From the NCBI RefSeq assembly GCF_014842975.1, contig NZ_JACYXK010000015.1, forward strand, positions 26,231-90,230: a stretch of DNA of 64,000 bases. The letters run 5' to 3'. The DNA is from Rhodanobacter sp. DHB23 (GTDB lineage: Bacteria; Pseudomonadota; Gammaproteobacteria; Xanthomonadales; Rhodanobacteraceae). Shown in pieces: positions 7,699 through 16,358 of the stretch (its first letter is position 1; each line of letters opens with the position of its first letter). The notes below the pieces were generated by a model that saw only the letters and a list, made by a program, of their open reading frames with translations, did no database searches and was not told the DNA's origin. A program made the translations under genes and the position numbers.

Positions 7699-10061
7699 CG
7701 CCACGGGCCTTGCAGCTGCGCGCCGGCCTGTTCGCCGTCGCCACCCTGATGATCGCCGGGCTGGGTGCCTGGCTGCTGTTCGGCCGCGGCAAGCCGCCGA
7801 TCCAGACCGACCTGCTCGCCATGCTGCCGGCCACCGAACAGAACCCGCTGGCCGAAGCCACGGTGGAACGACTCGCCCACGCCAATGGCGACCGCGTGGT
7901 GCTGCTGGTCTCGAACGGCGACGACGCCCGCGCCAAGGATGCCGCCCGTGCGCTGGGCAAGGCACTGGCCGCGCACGGAGTGTTCGGCACCATCGCCGCC
8001 GAACTGCCGCCGTTCGATCTGCAGCAATTGATCGCCCCATATCTCGCGCATCGCGACTGGCTGCTCGCCGACGCCGACCGCGCCGCGCTTGCGCAATCCA
8101 GCTTCGACCCCGCGCAGGCGCTGGCGCAGCGGCTCAACGAGCCGTTCCTCACCGGCGTGGGCGTGCCATTGGCCGACGATCCGTTCGGCTGGCTGCAGCA
8201 CTGGCTGGCGCAACAGCCATGGAGCCGCTCGCCGCTGCTGCCCGAAGACGACCTGCTGGTGGCGCACCGCGACGACGCGACCTACGTGCTGGTCACCGCC
8301 ACGCTCAAGGGCTCCTCCTACGACGACGACGTGCAGCACCGCACCCTGGATGCATTGCGCGTGGCCGAACGGCAGGTCGAGGACGCCTACCCTGGCACAC
8401 GGGTGCTGCAAACCGGCGCGGTGTTCTACGCCGCCGCCGCCCGCGCGGACGCGAAGCGCGACGTGGACCGGGTGGGCTGGATCTCCATGCTGGGGATCGC
8501 GCTGCTGCTGCTCGGCGCGTTCCGTTCCCCCGGAGCCTTGTTGCTCGCCTTCCTTTCCACGGCCGTGGGCGTGGTCGCCGCGACCACCGTCTCGCTGCTG
8601 GTGTTCGGCCAGCTCTACCTGCTCACCTTGGTCTTCGGTGCGGCGCTGCTGGGCGAGGCAGTGGACTATTCGATCCAGTACCTGAGCGCCCGCGCCAACG
8701 CCGGCGCGCGATGGCAGGCCGGCACAGGACTGCGGCAGGTGCGCCCCGCGCTGCTGCTGGCGCTGGGCACGTCGCTGCTGGGTTATGCGCTGCTGGGCCT
8801 GGTGCCGTTCCCGGCACTGCGCCAGATGGCGGTGTTCGCGATCAGCGGCATGATCGCCGCCTGTTCCAGCGTGTTCTGGTTGCTTCCCGCATTGTTGCAA
8901 CGCCCGGCGAGGCCGGTCACGCCCGCGCTGGTGCGCGGCGCCCACGCCATGCAGCGGATGCTGGCCGCGCCCGCGCGCGGCCGGCGCGGCGCGGGCCTCG
9001 CCGCCCTGCTGTTGCTGCTCGCGTCGCCCGGTTGGCTGCACTTGCACCACGACGACGACGTGCACCACCTGATCGCGCAGCCTGCCGGACTCACGGCGCA
9101 GGAGCAGCGGATCCGGGAGATCAGCGGACTGGGCAACGCCAGCCAGTTCTGGCTCGTGCAAGGCAGGGACACCGAGCAGACCCTGCAACGCGAGGAAGCC
9201 CTGGAGCAGCGCCTGCAGGCGCTGGTGGACGACGGCAGCCTCGAAGGCTGGACGGGCCTCGCCGGCATGGTGCCTTCGCAGGCGCGGCAGGCACGCGACC
9301 ACGCCCTGCTCGCCAGGCTGTTCGACGATCCAGCGCGCCTGCGCAAGACGCTCGTCGACACCGGCTTCCGCGCCGATGCCATGGCCGCGTACCTCGCCGC
9401 ATGGCCAGGCATGCCGCTGCGACTGGCCGACTGGCTGAAGACGCCGCTGTCCACGCCGTTCCGCCCGCTGTGGATGGGCTGCGACGCGCAGGGTTGCGCC
9501 TCGCTGGTACTGCCGCAGGGCAGTGTCGGCGAGGCCACGCTGGCACGGGCCGGCGCCGGCCTGGCCGGCGTGCAGCTGGTGGACAAGCCGGCCAGCGTGT
9601 CGAAGCTGTTCGGCCGCTATCGCGGCTATGCCGGCGCATGGCTGTTCGCCGCGATGCTGCTGATCGTGCCGGTGTTCGGCTGGCGCTACGGCTGGCGCCG
9701 CGCACCGCGGGTGCTGGCCCCGCCGGTGCTGGGCATCGCGCTGACGCTCGCCACGCTGGGCTACCTCGGCCAGCCGCTGACCCTGTTCCACGGCATGGCG
9801 CTGATGCTGGTGCTGGGCGTGGGCGCAAACTACGCCGTGTTCCTGCACGAGGGCGAGCCGCACGCCGCCGACAAACCCGGCGCGATGTACGCCAGCGTGC
9901 TGCTTTCCGCGCTCACCGCCCTGCTCTCCTTCGGCCTGTTGGCGCTGAGCTCGATGCCCGCGCTGCGCGACTTCGGGCTTACCCTGCTGCTCGGCATCGC
10001 CTTCACCGCGCTGCTGGTGCCGGCAAGCCGGTCGGCCCATGTCACGCGTCCGAAGGCGTGA
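7695..10061 (+). CDS. MMPL/RND-superfamily exporter, aryl-polyene cluster type
   Basis: 788 residues, start codon overlapping the LolA-like gene (ATGA at 7695). It has an N-terminal membrane helix (LFAVATLMIAGLGAWLLFG), a large periplasmic loop, a group of helices from about residue 255 (WISMLGIALLLLGAF onward, with LVFGAALLGEAVDYSIQYL), a second periplasmic loop and a final helix group from about 645 (AWLFAAMLLIVPVFGW, LMLVLGVGANYAVFL, LSFGLLALSSMPALRDFG). This 1+5/1+5 plan with an acidic residue in the GEAVDYS segment matches MMPL-type RND transporters driven by the proton gradient. The probable cargo is an aryl polyene or related lipid, inferred from the LolA-like partner and nearby hotdog enzyme. 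Confidence 0.85.
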   Translation: MTPRALQLRAGLFAVATLMIAGLGAWLLFGRGKPPIQTDLLAMLPATEQNPLAEATVERLAHANGDRVVLLVSNGDDARAKDAARALGKALAAHGVFGTIAAELPPFDLQQLIAPYLAHRDWLLADADRAALAQSSFDPAQALAQRLNEPFLTGVGVPLADDPFGWLQHWLAQQPWSRSPLLPEDDLLVAHRDDATYVLVTATLKGSSYDDDVQHRTLDALRVAERQVEDAYPGTRVLQTGAVFYAAAARADAKRDVDRVGWISMLGIALLLLGAFRSPGALLLAFLSTAVGVVAATTVSLLVFGQLYLLTLVFGAALLGEAVDYSIQYLSARANAGARWQAGTGLRQVRPALLLALGTSLLGYALLGLVPFPALRQMAVFAISGMIAACSSVFWLLPALLQRPARPVTPALVRGAHAMQRMLAAPARGRRGAGLAALLLLLASPGWLHLHHDDDVHHLIAQPAGLTAQEQRIREISGLGNASQFWLVQGRDTEQTLQREEALEQRLQALVDDGSLEGWTGLAGMVPSQARQARDHALLARLFDDPARLRKTLVDTGFRADAMAAYLAAWPGMPLRLADWLKTPLSTPFRPLWMGCDAQGCASLVLPQGSVGEATLARAGAGLAGVQLVDKPASVSKLFGRYRGYAGAWLFAAMLLIVPVFGWRYGWRRAPRVLAPPVLGIALTLATLGYLGQPLTLFHGMALMLVLGVGANYAVFLHEGEPHAADKPGAMYASVLLSALTALLSFGLLALSSMPALRDFGLTLLLGIAFTALLVPASRSAHVTRPKA

Positions 10062-10335
10062 CGTCATCACGCGATCATGGACAGCCCGCGCCGATGCATC
10101 CCCATGCACGGCCTTGCCTCCACGCATACCGCGTCGATCGCGACCGGGCAGCGGAAAATCAGAATTCCCCTACAACCCGTCCAACAGGCTCTCGGATAGT
10201 CTGGCCGCGCCCTGCCGGCACCAATGCCGGTAGCGCCGAACAGGGGAACGACTTGCGGATGGCTCCTTCGAGCGCGCTCGTCCAGACAAGCGCGCCCTTG
10301 CTCGTCGCCCACAAATTCACGCAAGGGATTGACCC

Positions 10336-11157
10336 ATGAACACGAAGCTGCCCCGCCTCCTCGCCGCCGCCCTGTTGCCGCTCGCCATTTCCGCCTGCGC
10401 CACCATGCAGATGGGTGGAGACAACACCGTCGCCTCCGGCAGCGCCGCAGGCGGCAACGCCCAGGGCGCCAATTCGCAGCTCGAGCACTGCCCCACGCCG
10501 CTCGGCACCGTGGCCGTCGACGAGCACACCGGCGAGAACTGGTACCAGATCCTGACGACGCAGTACCAGTTGCCGGGCACCACGCCGGTGCTGCGCCTGA
10601 TGATCCAGCAGTCGAACTGCTTCATGGTGGTGGACCGCGCCGCCGGCCTGAACGCCGCCATGCAGGAACGCGAGCTGGCCAAGGCCGGCGAGCTGCGCCA
10701 GAACTCCAACTACCACGGCGGCCAGATGGTGTCGGCCGACTACACGCTGGTACCGTCGGTGACCTTCTCCAACAACAACGCCGGCGGCGCGGCGGCCGGT
10801 CTCGCCGGCCTCATTCCCGGAGTGGGCGGCCTGGTCGCGGGTGCGGCGGCGGGCAGCATGCACGCCAAGTCGGCCAGCACCATGCTGATCCTCGACGACA
10901 ACCGTTCCGGCGTGCAGATCGCCGCCGCGGCCGGCAGCGCCAAGAACATCGACTTCGGCGGCTTCGGCGCCCTGGGCGGCGTGTCGGCGGTGGGTGCCCT
11001 GGGTGCCTACACCAACACGGCCGAGGGCAAGGTGGTGGTCGCGGCCTTCATGGACTCGTACAACAACCTCGTGCGCTCCGTGCGCAACTACAAGGCGCAG
11101 AACATCGAGGGCGGCCCGGGCACCGGCGGCGCGATGAAGGTGCAGGGCAGCAACTGA
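10336..11157 (+). CDS. CsgG/HfaB-like secreted lipoprotein
   Basis: 273 residues. The N-terminus MNTKLPRLLAAALLPLAISAC is a type II signal peptide with lipobox LAISAC (Cys21). The mature part has blocks usual in CsgG-related lipoproteins: TPVLRLMIQQSNCFMVVDR, a YTLVPSVTFSN strand, a glycine-rich segment (GLAGLIPGVGGLVAGAAAG) and repeated beta segments ending VAAFMDSYNNLVRSVRNYK. CsgG proteins form outer-membrane secretion pores for curli, but no curli subunit genes are nearby, so the function is open. It is flanked by a 274-base gap and a strong terminator, so it is a single-gene unit sitting between two groups of aryl-polyene-type genes. Confidence 0.75.
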   Translation: MNTKLPRLLAAALLPLAISACATMQMGGDNTVASGSAAGGNAQGANSQLEHCPTPLGTVAVDEHTGENWYQILTTQYQLPGTTPVLRLMIQQSNCFMVVDRAAGLNAAMQERELAKAGELRQNSNYHGGQMVSADYTLVPSVTFSNNNAGGAAAGLAGLIPGVGGLVAGAAAGSMHAKSASTMLILDDNRSGVQIAAAAGSAKNIDFGGFGALGGVSAVGALGAYTNTAEGKVVVAAFMDSYNNLVRSVRNYKAQNIEGGPGTGGAMKVQGSN

Positions 11158-11190
11158 CCACCTGCCGCCGCACCGATAGTGCCAACCAAC

Positions 11191-11226
11191 GCGAGCCCGG
11201 GATTTTCCCGGGCTCGCGACTTTTCG
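11191..11226 (+). terminator. Rho-independent terminator after the CsgG-like lipoprotein gene
   Basis: Perfect 12-bp stem GCGAGCCCGGGA (11191-11202) with loop TTT and its complement at 11206-11217, followed by GACTTTTC. It lies 33 bases after the stop codon at 11157. Confidence 0.85.
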
Positions 11227-11309
11227 GGGCCGGCAATGGCATCCTCGCGCCTGCAGACGCGCGACGCCATCCGCGCACCGGACGATTCGATGCTTCCAGC
11301 GGCAACACC

Positions 11310-11852
11310 ATGAAACCCGGTTCCATCCTGCTGCCGCTGGTCGGCGTGCTGTACCCGTTCCTGGTCTATGCCGGCATGACGACGGTGTCGCCGCGCGCGT
11401 TCGCACTGGTGCTGGCGGCGGCGTGGCTGCTGCGCGCCCCCTTCCTGTGGCGCGAACCGGGCGGACGCTGGATGCTGGGCGTGGCGCTGGGCTACTGCGT
11501 GCTGCTGGCGGTGGGTGGCGAATCCTCCCTGCTGCGCTGGTATCCCACCCTGATCAGCCTGTTCCTGCTGTCCGCCTTCGGCCTCAGCCTCGTCGTCGGC
11601 CCGCCCGTGGTGGAACGCATTGCGCGCGCCAGCGACCCCGGGTTGCCGGATGCGGCCATCCCCTACACGCGCAAGGTCACCTGGGTGTGGGTGGGCTTCT
11701 TCGTGTTCAACGCCACGGTGTCGGCAGCGCTCACGCTGTGGGCGCCGCTGGCGTGGTGGACGCTGTACAACGGCCTGCTCGCCTACCTGCTCATGGGCGT
11801 GCTGTTCGCGGGCGAGTGGCTGCTGCGCAGGCGTCTGCGGGTGGGCACGTGA
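11310..11852 (+). CDS. COG4648-type integral membrane protein (aryl-polyene cluster accessory)
   Basis: 180 residues from the ATG at 11310, about six hydrophobic segments: ILLPLVGVLYPFLVYAGM, AFALVLAAAWLLRA, MLGVALGYCVLLAVGG, LISLFLLSAFGLSLVVGP, VWVGFFVFNATVSAALTLWA and NGLLAYLLMGVLFAGEWLL. The charged stretch ERIARASDPGLPDAAIPYTRKVTW between helices is typical of the uncharacterised membrane proteins encoded in aryl polyene clusters. Its stop overlaps the GTG start of the hotdog gene (GTGA), so the two are coupled. Function is not known; a role in handling the polyene acyl carrier intermediates at the membrane is inference from context. Confidence 0.7.
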   Translation: MKPGSILLPLVGVLYPFLVYAGMTTVSPRAFALVLAAAWLLRAPFLWREPGGRWMLGVALGYCVLLAVGGESSLLRWYPTLISLFLLSAFGLSLVVGPPVVERIARASDPGLPDAAIPYTRKVTWVWVGFFVFNATVSAALTLWAPLAWWTLYNGLLAYLLMGVLFAGEWLLRRRLRVGT

Positions 11853-12712
11853 GCACGCGCACCGCTCCGGCCATCCTCGACGAGCAGCGCGATGGCGACA
11901 ACTGCACGCTGCAGCTGGCCGTCCCCGCGGATCTCGACTATTTCCCCGGCCACTTCCCGCAGGCGCCGGTGCTGCCCGGCGTGGCGCAGGTCGGCTGGGC
12001 ACTGCAACTGGCCGCGTCGCACCTGGGGACCTCGCCGCATTGCCACGAAATGGAGGCGCTCAAGTTCCAACACATCATGCAACCGGGCGAGCACACGACG
12101 CTGGTGCTACGCCACGACGGTGCACGCGGCAGGCTGCACTTCGCATTCCACGACGGCGAGCGGCAGCATTCCACCGGCCGCCTCGTGCTGGCTGCGCCGC
12201 AGGAACGCCAGGCTGGCGACCATGTCCCGATGGCACCGCCCGTCCCGACACCCGACGCCATCGCGGAACTGCTGCCGCACGCTGGCGAGATGATCCTGCT
12301 CGACGCCGTGCTGGAGCACGGTCCCGGGCATGCATGCTGCAGCCGCGTCGTACCGGCGCGCGGCCTGTTCCACGATGCCGACGGCGCCTTGCCCGCATGG
12401 GTGGGCGTGGAGCTGATGGCCCAGGCCATTGCCGCCTGGGCCGGTTGCCAGGCTCGGGAACACGGCACGCCGGTGCGACCCGGCTTCCTGCTCGGCACGC
12501 GCCGCTACAACTGCAACGTGGCGACGTTCGCACCCGGCAGCCTGTTGCGCGTCGAGGCGCGGCGCGATCTCCACGAAGAGGGCGGCATGGGCATGTTCGC
12601 CTGCCGCATCGAAGCACCCGGCGTGCTGGCGGAGGCGCGGCTCGCCGTGTTCAGCCCGCCCGATGCCGGTGCGTTGTCCCACCCCCATGCAACGGAACCC
12701 CGGCACGGTTGA
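11849..12712 (+). CDS. Double-hotdog 3-hydroxyacyl-ACP dehydratase/thioesterase (ApeI-like plus ApeP-like fusion)
   Basis: 287 residues from a GTG start overlapping the previous gene. The first half (about 10-125) has YFPGHFPQAPVLPGVAQVGW, the GHFP-PVLPG signature of FabA/FabZ-type hotdog enzymes and of the ApeI dehydratase. The second half (about 130-280) has LPHAGEMILLDAVLEH and WVGVELMAQAIAAWAG, resembling the ApeP-like dehydratase family. In aryl polyene pathways these are usually separate proteins that dehydrate the growing polyene on the carrier protein; here they are one chain. No ketosynthase, carrier protein or ketoreductase gene is in the window. Confidence 0.75.
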   Translation: MSTRTAPAILDEQRDGDNCTLQLAVPADLDYFPGHFPQAPVLPGVAQVGWALQLAASHLGTSPHCHEMEALKFQHIMQPGEHTTLVLRHDGARGRLHFAFHDGERQHSTGRLVLAAPQERQAGDHVPMAPPVPTPDAIAELLPHAGEMILLDAVLEHGPGHACCSRVVPARGLFHDADGALPAWVGVELMAQAIAAWAGCQAREHGTPVRPGFLLGTRRYNCNVATFAPGSLLRVEARRDLHEEGGMGMFACRIEAPGVLAEARLAVFSPPDAGALSHPHATEPRHG

Positions 12713-12854
12713 GTCGATGCCGCCGCGGCTTCCCTCGTTTCACCGGAAGCGGCCTGCATCGCCCGGCGGGCGATTCCGGCCAGCGGCAGGCCGGGCTGAA
12801 CGGTATGCCGCTTCCACACCCAGGGGCACAGGAAAGCCCGCCCGCTGGTGCATC

Positions 12855-12880
12855 GCGTCAGGGCGAATCCACCCTGACGC
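12855..12880. repeat. Hairpin in the gap before isovaleryl-CoA dehydrogenase
   Basis: Stem GCGTCAGGG (12855-12863) and CCCTGACGC (12872-12880) with an 8-base loop. It is 143 bases after the hotdog gene and 43 bases before the next start, so it may be a terminator without a T tract or an operator dyad for the downstream gene. The remaining part of the 210-base gap shows nothing recognisable. Confidence 0.5.
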
Positions 12881-12922
12881 GCTACCATTCGCCGGCTTGG
12901 AACCCACAATCAGGAGCCTGCG

Positions 12923-14080
12923 ATGCGCCCCTTCCCGCTCGGCGAAGAAATCGACCTGCTGCGCGACACCGTGCACGCCTTCGCGGAGAAGGAGATCGCC
13001 CCGCGCGCCACCCAGATCGACCACGACAACCTGTTCCCGGCCGACCTGTGGAAGAAGTTCGGCGAGCTGGGCCTGCTCGGCATGACGATACCGACCGAAT
13101 ACGGCGGCACCGGCATGGGCTACCTCGCGCACATGGTGGCGATGGAGGAGATCTCGCGCGCCTCGGGCTCGGTGGGCCTGTCCTACGGCGCGCACTCCAA
13201 CCTGTGCGTCAACAACATCTTCCACAACGGCAACGAGGCGCAGCGGCAGAAGTACATCCCCAAGCTGTGCTCGGGCGAGTACGTGGGCGCGCTGGCGATG
13301 AGCGAGCCGGGCGCCGGCTCCGACGTGGTGGGTTCGATGAGCTGCAAGGCCGAGCTGAAGGGCGGCGCGTGGGTCGCCAACGGCTCGAAGATGTGGATCA
13401 CCAACGGCCCCGACGCCGACGTGCTGCTGGTGTACATGCGCACCGCGCCACGTCCGGCGGGCAGCCGCTGCATGACCGCCTTCATCGTCGAGAAGGGCAT
13501 GAAGGGTTTCTCCACCGCGCAGAAGCTGGACAAGCTCGGCATGCGCGGCTCGAACACCTGCGAGCTGGTGTTCGAGGATTGCGAGATCCCCGCCGAGAAC
13601 ATCGTGGGCGAGGTGAACGAAGGCGTGCGCGTGCTGATGAGCGGCCTGGACACCGAGCGCCTGGTGCTCTCCGGCGGCCCGATCGGCCTGATGCAGGCGG
13701 CGCTGGACCTCACCCTGCCCTACGTGCGCGAGCGCAAGCAGTTCAACGCGCCGATCGGCACCTTCGAGATCATGCAGGCCAAGGTGGCCGACATGTACAC
13801 CGCGCTGCAATCCTCGCGCGGCTTCGCCTACATGGTGGCGCAGCAGTTCGACGGCGGCGTGAAGTCGCGCATCGATCCCGCCGCCTGCCTGCTCAACGCC
13901 TCGACCAACGCGGTGAAGGTGGCGCTGGAGGCGATCCAGTCGCTGGGCGGCAACGGCTACATCAACGAGTTCCCCGCCGGCCGCCTGCTGCGCGACGCCA
14001 AGCTGTACGAGATCGGCGCGGGCACCAACGAGATCCGGCGCATGCTGATCGGGCGGGAACTGTTCCACGGCAAGGCGTGA
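12923..14080 (+). CDS. ivd: Isovaleryl-CoA dehydrogenase
   Basis: 385 residues, an acyl-CoA dehydrogenase with N-terminal helical domain, middle FAD beta domain ([26 protein letters not shown]) and C-terminal helical domain ([53 protein letters not shown]). The segment [15 protein letters not shown] carries the glutamate that serves as catalytic base in isovaleryl-CoA dehydrogenases, unlike the C-terminal glutamate of short-chain enzymes. The enzyme oxidises isovaleryl-CoA to 3-methylcrotonyl-CoA in leucine breakdown and passes electrons to ETF. The usual partner genes (methylcrotonyl-CoA carboxylase) are not next to it. It is consistent with the leucine dehydrogenase upstream. Confidence 0.9.
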   Translation: MRPFPLGEEIDLLRDTVHAFAEKEIAPRATQIDHDNLFPADLWKKFGELGLLGMTIPTEYGGTGMGYLAHMVAMEEISRASGSVGLSYGAHSNLCVNNIFHNGNEAQRQKYIPKLCSGEYVGALAMSEPGAGSDVVGSMSCKAELKGGAWVANGSKMWITNGPDADVLLVYMRTAPRPAGSRCMTAFIVEKGMKGFSTAQKLDKLGMRGSNTCELVFEDCEIPAENIVGEVNEGVRVLMSGLDTERLVLSGGPIGLMQAALDLTLPYVRERKQFNAPIGTFEIMQAKVADMYTALQSSRGFAYMVAQQFDGGVKSRIDPAACLLNASTNAVKVALEAIQSLGGNGYINEFPAGRLLRDAKLYEIGAGTNEIRRMLIGRELFHGKA

Positions 14081-14093
14081 CCGCACGCGCGGC

Positions 14094-14118
14094 GCATGCC
14101 GGCGCGTTCCCGGCATGC
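14094..14118. terminator. Hairpin between convergent ivd and FMN reductase genes
   Basis: Stem GCATGCCGG (14094-14102) and CCGGCATGC (14110-14118) with a 7-base loop, between two converging stop codons. There is no clear T tract, so strength is uncertain; it may serve both directions. Confidence 0.5.
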
Positions 14119-14155
14119 GGTTGCCCGCACCGGGAGCGCGCCCGCGGAACCGGGC

Positions 14156-14710
14156 TCACGCGTGCCGCTTCACCCACGCCACGTAGCGGTCCACGAACGC
14201 CTGCAGGAATTTCCGCGTGTCGTCGTTCGCGACATGGCCTTCGGCGTCGATCAGGCCGTCGTCCCTGAACTGCACGTACACCTCCGGCTGCGCCATCGTC
14301 GCCACGTCGAGATAGGCCAGCACGTTGCGCAGGTGCTGCTGCGCCAGCGCGCTGCCGGTGGAGCCGATTGAGGCGCCGATCACCGCCCCCGGCTTGCCGG
14401 CGAAGGAATTCGTGCCCCAGGGGCGCGAGGCGATGTCCAGCGCGTTCTTCAGCACGCCGGGTATGCCGCGGTTGTATTCCGGCGTGACGAACAGCAAGGC
14501 GTCCGCGGCCTCGATCTCCTGCTTCAGGCGCCGCGCCTCGGCCGGATAGTCGGCATCGAAGTCCTGGTTGTACAGCGGCAGGTTGTCGATGCGGACGTGC
14601 TCGAAGACGAATTCCTTCGGCGCCAGCCGCGCCACCGCCTTCGCCAGCCGCGCGTTGATCGACGCCTTGCGCAGGCTGCCCACCAGTACCGCCACCTTGA
14701 TCGTGCTCAT
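14156..14710 (-). CDS. NADPH-dependent FMN reductase (flavodoxin-like fold)
   Basis: 184 residues from the ATG at 14710 (GGAG upstream). It begins MSTIKVAVLVGSLRKASINAR: the VGSLRKxS motif binds the FMN phosphate. LLFVTPEYNRGIPGVLKNALDIASR is the second family signature, contacting the flavin ring. The fold matches NADPH-dependent FMN/quinone/chromate reductases (ChrR/YieF-like, about 180-190 residues). It is cytosolic and reduces quinones or other electrophiles by two electrons, which fits oxidative defence. An in-frame extension upstream to 14884 is not family-like and lacks a ribosome binding site. Confidence 0.88.
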   Translation of the reverse strand: MSTIKVAVLVGSLRKASINARLAKAVARLAPKEFVFEHVRIDNLPLYNQDFDADYPAEARRLKQEIEAADALLFVTPEYNRGIPGVLKNALDIASRPWGTNSFAGKPGAVIGASIGSTGSALAQQHLRNVLAYLDVATMAQPEVYVQFRDDGLIDAEGHVANDDTRKFLQAFVDRYVAWVKRHA

Positions 14711-14831
14711 GCTCGATTGCTCCACCGGGATAAGGACATTCGTGCGCGGCGCATCGGGATCATGGCGCGCACGGCTCGGCCAGTCTGCGCGGTGCGCGTG
14801 ACCGATGCACGCACGCCATGGGCGCAGGCGG

Positions 14832-15239
14832 CTATTTCGCCTGCAGGGTCTCCATGACCTGCTTCGCGTCGGCATGGGCGGCATCCAGCGAGGCCGCCTT
14901 CAGGCCCTGCTCGGCCTGCGCCAGCGCCGCATTCAGGCGGTCCAAGGTCGCGACGTCGCCCTTGGCGTCCGGAATGGCTCCGTTGCCCATGCCCTTGCAG
15001 GGATCTTCCGCCTTGGCGTCGAAGCCCTTGCCCGAGGCGCCGACCAGGCAGTTCACTACGTGATGCAGATGCGCATGCGCGGTCGCCAGGTCCGCCGCCC
15101 CCAGCGCCATGCCGGCGTGCGCGGCGGCCGTCGCCACCTGTTTCGACGCCGCGCCACCCGCATCGGCTGCCTGGGCCGCCATCGGCAGGACAAGCGCCAG
15201 CAGCAGGGCCGGCAATGCATGCATGGAACACTTCGTCAT
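14832..15239 (-). CDS. Small secreted/periplasmic protein of unknown function
   Basis: 135 residues. A clear Sec signal peptide (MHALPALLLALVLPMAAQA, cleavage after AQA) leads to a helical mature domain of about 110 residues rich in Ala, His and Lys: AAAHAGMALGAADLATAHAHLHHVVNCLVG, then a cysteine-bearing KAEDPCKGMGNG loop, then two helices ending DAKQVMETLQAK. The pattern of histidines and two cysteines could bind metal, but this is speculation. It sits upstream of the FMN reductase on the same strand with a 121-base gap. Not assigned to a family with certainty. Confidence 0.72.
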   Translation of the reverse strand: MTKCSMHALPALLLALVLPMAAQAADAGGAASKQVATAAAHAGMALGAADLATAHAHLHHVVNCLVGASGKGFDAKAEDPCKGMGNGAIPDAKGDVATLDRLNAALAQAEQGLKAASLDAAHADAKQVMETLQAK

Positions 15240-15381
15240 GGCACGACTCCCGAACGTCGCGGCACGCGCCGCAGTCCGCCGACTATGGCGCGGCCACCGT
15301 GAGGAAAGCGGAAAGGAGCCCGATGCCGGCCGGCGCCATGCCTGCGTTACGATGCGCGACCATCCACCAGGATCGCCCGCC

Positions 15382-16224
15382 GTGCCGCATTACACCGGCC
15401 CCCTGCTGACCCGCGCCACCGCCGACGCGCTGCTTGCCGCCCGCGACGCCGGCGCAACCGAATGGCACGGCTCGCTGGACCTGGGGTACGGCAGCGGCAC
15501 CGCGTCACTGCAGGCGGACGGTTGGCAATGGCGCGGCGAAAGCTACCCCTGGCCTGCCGCGCTGAAGGACCGCACCATCCATTACTGGGACGGCGAAGCG
15601 TTCGCGGCGGCGGCGCGCTTCTCCGGTTCGCTCATCAAGCTGGTGCCCACCGAGTGGAACGTACCCACCTTCGAGATCGACGGCATCAAGATGCTGCCCA
15701 CCTCGAAGGAGTCGCCGCTGGACGACGCGCGCCGCAAGGTGGCGCTGGTCGAGCCGCGCGGCAAGGCCGTGCTGGATACCTGTGGCGGCATGGGCTATTT
15801 CGCCGCCTGTTGCCTGGACGCGGGCGCGGCGCACATCCGCTCTTTCGAGAAGAATCCCGACGTGCTGTGGCTGCGCACGCTGAACCCGTGGTCGCCCGAC
15901 CCGGCGGCGCCTGCCAGCGGCGGGCGCCTGCAGCTAGTCCACGCGGACGTGTCGCAGGCCATCGCGCAGCTCGCCGACGCCTCGGTGGATGCGCTGCTGC
16001 ACGACCCGCCGCGTTTCGGCATCGCGGGCGAGCTGTACTCGCTCGCGTTCTACCGGCAACTCGCCCGCGTGTTGCGCCGGGGCGGCCGCCTGTTCCATTA
16101 CACCGGCAGCCCGAACAAGCTCACCAGCGGCCGCGACGTGCCGCGCGAAGTGGCGCAGCGGCTGCAGGAAGCCGGCTTCAAGCCCCAGCTGACCCTGGAC
16201 GGAGTGCTGGCGACGCGGCGCTGA
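15382..16224 (+). CDS. SAM-dependent methyltransferase-like protein (Rossmann fold)
   Basis: 280 residues from the GTG at 15382, with AGGA 9 bases upstream; an in-frame ATG at 15352 would add ten residues but looks like the transcription start region. The N-terminal 110 residues form an unusual beta-rich extension (ATEWHGSLDLGYGSG; GSLIKLVPTEWNVPTFEIDG). The catalytic part has motif I VLDTCGGMGYFAACCL, motif II SFEKNPDVLWL, HADVSQAIAQL and motif IV LLHDPPRFG, close to the D/N-PP-Y motif of base or amide methyltransferases. The end has FHYTGSPNKLTSGRDVPREVAQRL. Proteins like this occur widely in proteobacteria and archaea without an assigned substrate. Confidence 0.78.
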   Translation: MPHYTGPLLTRATADALLAARDAGATEWHGSLDLGYGSGTASLQADGWQWRGESYPWPAALKDRTIHYWDGEAFAAAARFSGSLIKLVPTEWNVPTFEIDGIKMLPTSKESPLDDARRKVALVEPRGKAVLDTCGGMGYFAACCLDAGAAHIRSFEKNPDVLWLRTLNPWSPDPAAPASGGRLQLVHADVSQAIAQLADASVDALLHDPPRFGIAGELYSLAFYRQLARVLRRGGRLFHYTGSPNKLTSGRDVPREVAQRLQEAGFKPQLTLDGVLATRR

Positions 16225-16358
16225 ACCCGGCCGCCTGCCCGCGCCAATCGATGGCACGCCGGCCTCCGCGCCATGAACACGGGCTGTCTGCCGCGGTTTC
16301 CATCGCCGTCGCCCAGGGGGTACGCTCGATCTCCCCCCGAGCAAACCGGAGCCCCGCC

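Noticed and set aside
7575..10127. 850-codon frame on minus opposite the MMPL exporter
   Set aside because: Composition is the Gln/Arg/His-rich shadow of the membrane protein on plus; no ribosome binding site or domain.
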